Shown here piece by piece: positions 60,312 through 64,000 of a stretch of 64,000 nucleotides of DNA (position 1 is its first letter; the number at the start of each line of letters is the position of its first letter). Under the pieces are notes generated by a model. The model was not told where the DNA came from. It searched no databases and worked only from the letters and a program-made list of their open reading frames with translations. The DNA comes from Nocardioides panacis. Lineage in GTDB: Bacteria; Actinomycetota; Actinomycetes; Propionibacteriales; Nocardioidaceae. The stretch spans positions 1,922,001 through 1,986,000 of the forward strand of contig NZ_CP077062.1 of the NCBI RefSeq assembly GCF_019039255.1, given 5' to 3'. A program made the position numbers and the translations under genes.

Positions 60312-61034
60312 GTGGGCGGGTTCGTCGGTTCCGCACCCCTGACGTTCACCTGTACGACGGTGCTGCTCGCCACGACCACGGCGCTCCGGTGGGCGCCGCC
60401 ACCCGTGCAGAGCCGGCTGTTGACCGCCTCGAGCACCGACGTCGCGCATCTGGGCGAGGACCCCCTCACGGTGCTCGTGCTCTCGGCCGTGTGGCTCCCC
60501 GGACGCTCCTGGCTGCCCTACGCCGTGGTGCTGCTCATGGTCGTGGCCCCGCTCGAACGACGGATCGGCACCCTCCGTACGGCCGCCGTGTTCTGGTCCG
60601 CGCACGTCCTGGCCACGCTGCTGACCGAGCTCCCGACAGCGGCTGCGATCTCCCTCGGCTGGATGCCGCCGGCAGCGGCGCACCGGCTGGATGTCGGCGC
60701 GTCGTACGGGACCCTGGCCCTGGCGGCCGCGTTCGTGGGAAGCCTGCCGCTCCTCCGAGGGCTGGCGGTGCTCGCCCTGGCGGCGGTGCTCGTCGCAGGA
60801 GTCCCGGACCAGGCGCCGGACCTGACGATGTACGGGCACGCGCTGTCCCTGCTCATCGGCGTCTGCTGGTGGCCGGCGCTCCACGATCGTTGGGCGTGGC
60901 GCCGACGACTCCCCCCGGACCGGCGTGCCGCCGGTCGCCGCTCACGCCGTGGGCAGCCGGACCTGGACGACCGTGGGATCCCGGTAGGAGACGACCTGGA
61001 CCGAGCCCCCGAGGCCGGCGGCGACCCGCCGTGA
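60312..61034 (+). CDS. Rhomboid-like membrane protein
   Basis: About 240 residues with six or more helices: SAVWLPGRSWLPYAVVLLMV, VVAPLERRIGTLRTAAVFWS and DVGASYGTLALAAAFVGSL, where GASYG fits the serine motif of rhomboid proteases. Actinobacterial relatives are annotated rhomboid-like; whether it is proteolytic is uncertain. The start is unclear (GTG 60312 or 60204). The C-terminal 60 residues overlap the convergent histidine kinase and are not conserved, so a C6 run at 60911-60916 may have shifted the frame. Confidence 0.75.
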   Translation: MGGFVGSAPLTFTCTTVLLATTTALRWAPPPVQSRLLTASSTDVAHLGEDPLTVLVLSAVWLPGRSWLPYAVVLLMVVAPLERRIGTLRTAAVFWSAHVLATLLTELPTAAAISLGWMPPAAAHRLDVGASYGTLALAAAFVGSLPLLRGLAVLALAAVLVAGVPDQAPDLTMYGHALSLLIGVCWWPALHDRWAWRRRLPPDRRAAGRRSRRGQPDLDDRGIPVGDDLDRAPEAGGDPP

Positions 61035-62246
61035 CAGCGGCAGTCCGAGACCCGCCCCGCGTGTCGTGGGATCCCCCACCCCGGCGAGGAACACGTCGTC
61101 CTCGAACGTCGAGTCGATGCCCGGCCCGTCGTCGCAGACCTGGACCAGCACGTCGCCCCCCGACCGCCGGACCTCGATCCGCACCGCGGACGTGGCGTAG
61201 CGCACGGCGTTGTCCAGGACCGGCGCGAGGACACGCTCCACGAGCTCGGCGTCACCGTGGATCCGGAGGGACCCGGCCTCGGGCCGGGGGACGTAGCTGA
61301 CGGTGACGGGCGCGGCCGCTCCGTTCGCCCCGGCCAGGGGCTCCACGAGTCCGGAGAGGACGGCGCCGAGGTCGGCGGTCCGGGCAGCCCCGTGCTGGTG
61401 CCGGGCCAGCGCCAGGAGGGTCGTGATGGTGCGGTCCAGCCGGTCGACCTGTGCCATGACCCGGTGCAGACGGTCCCTCGTGGCGTCGTCGACGTCGCTG
61501 AGGGTGCCGAGCTCGGCCTCCGCCCGGATCGTCGTCAACGGAGTGCGCAGCTCGTGCGCCAGCTCCGCGGTCAGCTGCTGCTCGTTGCGCAGTGCCTCGG
61601 CGACCCTGTCGAGCAGCGCGTCGAGGGTGTTGCCGAGCTGCGAGAACTCGTCGGTGCCGGCACCGAGCCGGAACCGGGAGTCGAGGTCCTGGTCGTTCCA
61701 CTCGGCGGCCAGCTCGGTCATGCGCTGGACCGGCCTCAGCGTCCGGCGCACGGTCCAGGCGGTGATCGTGGCCGTCACGCCCGACACCAGGACCCCCAGG
61801 ACGACCAGGCCTCCGACCAGGACCGTCTGGGTGTCCTCGTACGGCCTCGTCGACTGCTCGGCGACCGCCACCCCGGACGCTCGCCGTTCACCCCGCAGGC
61901 GGATGGGCTCGGCGACGTACACCCGGTCGCGGAGCTCGACCCTGGTCGTCCGGGTCACCCCGGACAAGCTCTCCACGGTGGACTGGACGCGGCTGCCGGC
62001 CCGCGGACCGCTCACCTGGGTGCCGTCGGAGTCGAAGACCCACACCGAGTCGATGACCTCGTTGGCCGCCGTGCCGGTCACCCGGAGGCCGCCGTCGCCC
62101 GTGCGCGTGGTGGCTGCCTTGGTGGCCGCGATGCGGTCCCTCAAGGAGGCGTCGACCCGGCCCTGGGTGACACGGGTGACGACGAGGATCACCGCCAGGA
62201 TCATCGCGGCCATCGCGGCCACCGTGACCAGCGCGGTGATCCACAC
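60942..62246 (-). CDS. Sensor histidine kinase (N-terminus out of frame at a C6 run)
   Basis: A membrane kinase with two N-terminal helices flanking a periplasmic sensor of about 110 residues, a HAMP region (RRTLRPVQRMTELAAEWNDQ), the H-box ELAHELRTPLTTIRAEAE and a GHKL ATPase (NAVRYATSAVR, CDDGPGIDSTF, GAGLGLPLSRRVAAGLGG). GTG 62246 is only the first in-frame start. ATG 62316 overlaps the response-regulator stop (ATGA) and, if the C6 run at 62294-62299 had five bases, joins this frame as MRSRTPGETDQRPVRGSSIR. It partners the regulator upstream. Confidence 0.9.
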   Translation of the reverse strand: MWITALVTVAAMAAMILAVILVVTRVTQGRVDASLRDRIAATKAATTRTGDGGLRVTGTAANEVIDSVWVFDSDGTQVSGPRAGSRVQSTVESLSGVTRTTRVELRDRVYVAEPIRLRGERRASGVAVAEQSTRPYEDTQTVLVGGLVVLGVLVSGVTATITAWTVRRTLRPVQRMTELAAEWNDQDLDSRFRLGAGTDEFSQLGNTLDALLDRVAEALRNEQQLTAELAHELRTPLTTIRAEAELGTLSDVDDATRDRLHRVMAQVDRLDRTITTLLALARHQHGAARTADLGAVLSGLVEPLAGANGAAAPVTVSYVPRPEAGSLRIHGDAELVERVLAPVLDNAVRYATSAVRIEVRRSGGDVLVQVCDDGPGIDSTFEDDVFLAGVGDPTTRGAGLGLPLSRRVAAGLGGSVQVVSYRDPTVVQVRLPTA

Positions 62247-62312
62247 GATGCGGGTGCGGATGCTCGAGCCGCGGACCGGGCGCTGGTCGGTCTCCCCCCG
62301 GTGTGCGGCTCC

Positions 62313-62975
62313 TCATTGCAGCACGAAACCGACACCGCGCACGGTGTCGACGTGGACGGGCGACTCGACCGCCGCGAGCTTGGCCCGGACGCGCCGCACG
62401 TAGGAGTCGAGGGTGTTCTCCGAGACCATGGCACCGTCCGGCCACCCCGCCGCCACGACCGCGCGGCGGCGGACGACCACTCCCGGCTGGGCAGCGAGAG
62501 CGGCGAGGATCCGGAACTCCGTGGGCGTGAGCTTCGCCTCGAGGCCGGCGGTGCGCACCGAGAACCTCTCCGGGTCCAGCCGCATGCCGTCGACGGGCCG
62601 GGGTTCGGGCCGGGTGCGCCTGAGCAGGGCGTCGAGGCGCACGCGCACCTCGCCGACCGAGAACGGCTTGCCGACGTAGTCGTCCCCGCCGGCGTTGAAC
62701 CCGCTGATGCGGTCGTGCACCCGGTCGAGCGCGGTGAGGAAGAGCACGGGGGCGTGCTGGCCCCCGGCCCGCAGCGCCGCGCACACGTCCCGGCCGTCGG
62801 CATCCGGCAGACCGATGTCGATCACCAGGGCGTCCACGCTGCCCGGTGCGGAGAACGACTCCAGCGCCTCGTGCCCGGTGCGCGCCGTCACCACCTGGTG
62901 GTCCACGGCGGTCAGCATCTCCACGAGCACGCGCTTGACGGCGGCGTCGTCCTCACAGATCCCGATCCGGGCCAT
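62313..62975 (-). CDS. OmpR/PhoB-family response regulator
   Basis: A 220-residue regulator with a receiver (residues 1-115; CEDDAAVKR, phospho-Asp in LVIDIGLPDADG, Thr in FLTALDR, Lys in YVGKPFSVGE) and an OmpR-type winged helix (LTPTEFRILAALAAQPGVVV, ENTLDSYVRRVRAKL, VRGVGFVLQ). It is co-translated with the histidine kinase downstream via ATGA. ATG at 62975. The stimulus is unknown. Confidence 0.95.
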   Translation of the reverse strand: MARIGICEDDAAVKRVLVEMLTAVDHQVVTARTGHEALESFSAPGSVDALVIDIGLPDADGRDVCAALRAGGQHAPVLFLTALDRVHDRISGFNAGGDDYVGKPFSVGEVRVRLDALLRRTRPEPRPVDGMRLDPERFSVRTAGLEAKLTPTEFRILAALAAQPGVVVRRRAVVAAGWPDGAMVSENTLDSYVRRVRAKLAAVESPVHVDTVRGVGFVLQ

Positions 62976-63180
62976 GGGTAGATCGTGCCTCGCCGCCCAA
63001 CGATTGTCGTGCACCTGCCACCCCGCACCGCCCCGGCTGCTCGCGCCGGCGTCGCACAACCTGCCGCTCACCTGACCGTGGAGCGTGGTCAGCGCGGTTT
63101 CGCTCGACGCCCTTCCGCCGCCCGCGCACGATGGCAGGAGCGGCTGTCGCCGCCGCGTCGAGAGGAACGAGCTGGTCGCG

Positions 63181-63633
63181 ATGCAGGTGCTGCTGGTCGA
63201 GGATGAACCCTTCCTGGCCGACACCCTCGAGCGTGGACTCTCGGACCACGGCTACTCCGTGGACGTCGCGCGCACGGGTGACCAGGGCCTCGCGTTGGCA
63301 CTCGGGCGTCCGTACCGAGGCATCCTGCTCGACGTCATGTTGCCCGGCATGCGCGGGGACGAGGTCCTGCACGAGCTGCGGGCCCGGGAGATCCGGACCC
63401 CGGTCATCCTGCTCACCGCCGAGGACGGGGAGTACGACCGGGCGCGGGCCCTCCACGAGGGGGCGGACGACTTCTTGGCGAAGCCGTTCAGCTTCGTGGC
63501 GCTGCTCGACCGGCTCGGGGTCCTGACCGCGGGTGGGGGCGACATCCAGAAAAGCCGCCGCAAAGGTGACACACCGATTATGGAAAACAAGCGGAATTCT
63601 CAGGCTTCTGGTGAATCGCGGGATTCGCCTTGA
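63181..63633 (+). pseudogene. Truncated response regulator lacking an output domain
   Basis: From ATG 63181 there is a complete receiver domain (MQVLLVEDEPFLADTLERGL, phospho-Asp in ILLDVMLPGMRG, ILLTAEDGEYDRAR, FLAKPFSFVALLDRL). At about 63520 the expected linker and winged-helix domain are replaced by unrelated sequence (GDIQKSRRKGDTPIMENKRN) with lower GC content. The protein may still take phosphate, but cannot bind DNA. The abrupt composition change suggests a recombination or insertion junction. Confidence 0.75.
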
Positions 63634-63801
63634 CAGCCCACAGAGGGCGATGTTGAGGTCTTAACGATCGTGGAGGTGGGATCACCGCTCCGAAGGGACA
63701 CACGAGGCAAGCGAGGGTCGTCGGGGCGAGTTCGTGAGGATCGGGCCCAACGGAACGCAGGGGCGAAACGGTGCCTTAATCTCTTTCAGTGAGGTTTCCG
63801 A
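63534..63801. other. Lower-GC segment after the truncated regulator; candidate promoter region
   Basis: This stretch is markedly richer in A and T than the rest of the window, with runs such as ATTATGGAAAACAAGCGG and CTTAATCTCTTTCAG. It carries the foreign C-terminus of the truncated regulator and then about 170 bases without a gene. TTGACA at 63630-63635 is a promoter -35 candidate for the glycosyltransferase, but no convincing -10 lies at the usual distance. Confidence 0.5.
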
Positions 63802-64000
63802 ATGCTGACATCTTCTTGGATCAGCTGGGTGCCGATCGGAATCGTCGGCCTCACGTCGTGGCTCGTGTGGCTGACTCGTCGCAGCCTCTCTCATCGGTAC
63901 CGGCCCACCGTGAACGACCACCGGGAGACGGTCTCCGTCGTGGTGCCGGTCTACCGCGAGGACCCCGACGTGCTCGAACGGTGCCTGCGGACGTGGGTCT
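63802..64000 (+). CDS. GT2-family membrane glycosyltransferase (C-terminus beyond window)
   Basis: The first 66 codons of a processive-type glycosyltransferase: an N-terminal membrane helix (WISWVPIGIVGLTSWLVWL), a basic loop, then the start of the GT-A domain, VSVVVPVYREDPDVLERCLR. The PVYREDPDVL motif is characteristic of hyaluronan/cellulose-synthase-like and NodC-like enzymes. A GAGG ribosome site lies eight bases upstream of ATG 63802. It probably begins a polysaccharide locus to the right. Confidence 0.8.
   Translation, partial: MLTSSWISWVPIGIVGLTSWLVWLTRRSLSHRYRPTVNDHRETVSVVVPVYREDPDVLERCLRTWV

Noticed and set aside
1-64000. Phase variation at the poly-G/C runs
   Set aside because: The runs are mostly only five to six bases, occur in unrelated housekeeping-type genes and are nearly all one base too long, which fits base-calling error better than contingency loci.
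1-64000. CRISPR array, rRNA, tRNA, transposase or prophage
   Set aside because: I found no regularly spaced repeats, RNA gene signatures, integrase, transposase or phage structural genes; the holin-like protein belongs to a chromosomal envelope family.

Overview
The window is very GC-rich (third codon positions almost all G or C), uses GTG, TTG and ATG starts, and couples genes densely by 4-base ATGA or GTGA overlaps. Gene content is actinobacterial: GAF-ANTAR regulators, holin/DUF3618/BrkB cassettes, rhomboid-like and DUF6328 membrane proteins, glutathione-independent formaldehyde dehydrogenase. A short repeat encoding an FRQAQPTG peptide inside the glucoamylase resembles one I associate with Nocardioides and relatives, so a Propionibacteriales (Nocardioidaceae-type) chromosome is my best guess. 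I see no rRNA, tRNA, CRISPR array, transposase, origin or prophage.

Layout. 1-7.0 kb: a partial GH51 arabinofuranosidase divergent from its LacI regulator, an AI-2E-type permease, a small zinc-finger protein behind a sigma-F/B-like promoter, and an eroded membrane cassette (YtxH-like, holin-like, DUF3618, BrkB) divergent from a TetR gene with two operator-like palindromes. 7.0-14.6 kb: a seven-gene, minus-strand, translationally coupled operon (M24 hydrolase, dehydrogenase E1 alpha and beta, amidohydrolase, bicupin, SDR, remnant of an NAD-binding dehydrogenase) divergent from an XRE-cupin regulator; it has no E2/E3 and I know no pathway that matches it. 14.7-20.4 kb: small single genes plus a partner-switching module (anti-sigma kinase, sigma-like protein, STAS protein). 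20.4-29.2 kb: a flavin oxidoreductase, a secreted glucoamylase and an inositol-like sugar operon. 29.3-33.3 kb: formaldehyde dehydrogenase, aquaporin, conserved hypotheticals, phosphoesterase. 33.3-39.9 kb: a second GH15 protein, two GAF-ANTAR proteins, a GAF-PP2C phosphatase and a sirtuin. 39.9-50.6 kb: MarR-GNAT fusion, GT1 glycosyltransferase, PLP decarboxylase, MerR and CBS regulators, lactonase-like hydrolase. 50.7-64 kb: a stand-alone mraY, a membrane spermidine-synthase-like protein, CorA, SGNH hydrolase, two membrane-anchored esterases, a DMT transporter, a rhomboid-like protein, a two-component system, a truncated response regulator and, after a drop in GC, the start of a GT2 glycosyltransferase.

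An important caveat: at least a dozen otherwise well-conserved genes are broken by one base at runs of four or more G or C, nearly always a run that reads one base too long. I traced each by translation; the correct frame resumes at once, and at two loci (brkB and the histidine kinase) restoring it recovers an ATG overlapping the upstream stop codon. These are most simply base-calling errors of the source assembly, so most entries marked pseudogene for this reason are probably intact genes. Separate from these are true remnants with missing domains: the NAD-binding dehydrogenase at 7.0-7.5 kb, the alpha/beta hydrolase at 20.3 kb, the GNAT fragment at 40 kb, the DUF2156 protein at 59.5 kb and the response regulator at 63.2 kb.
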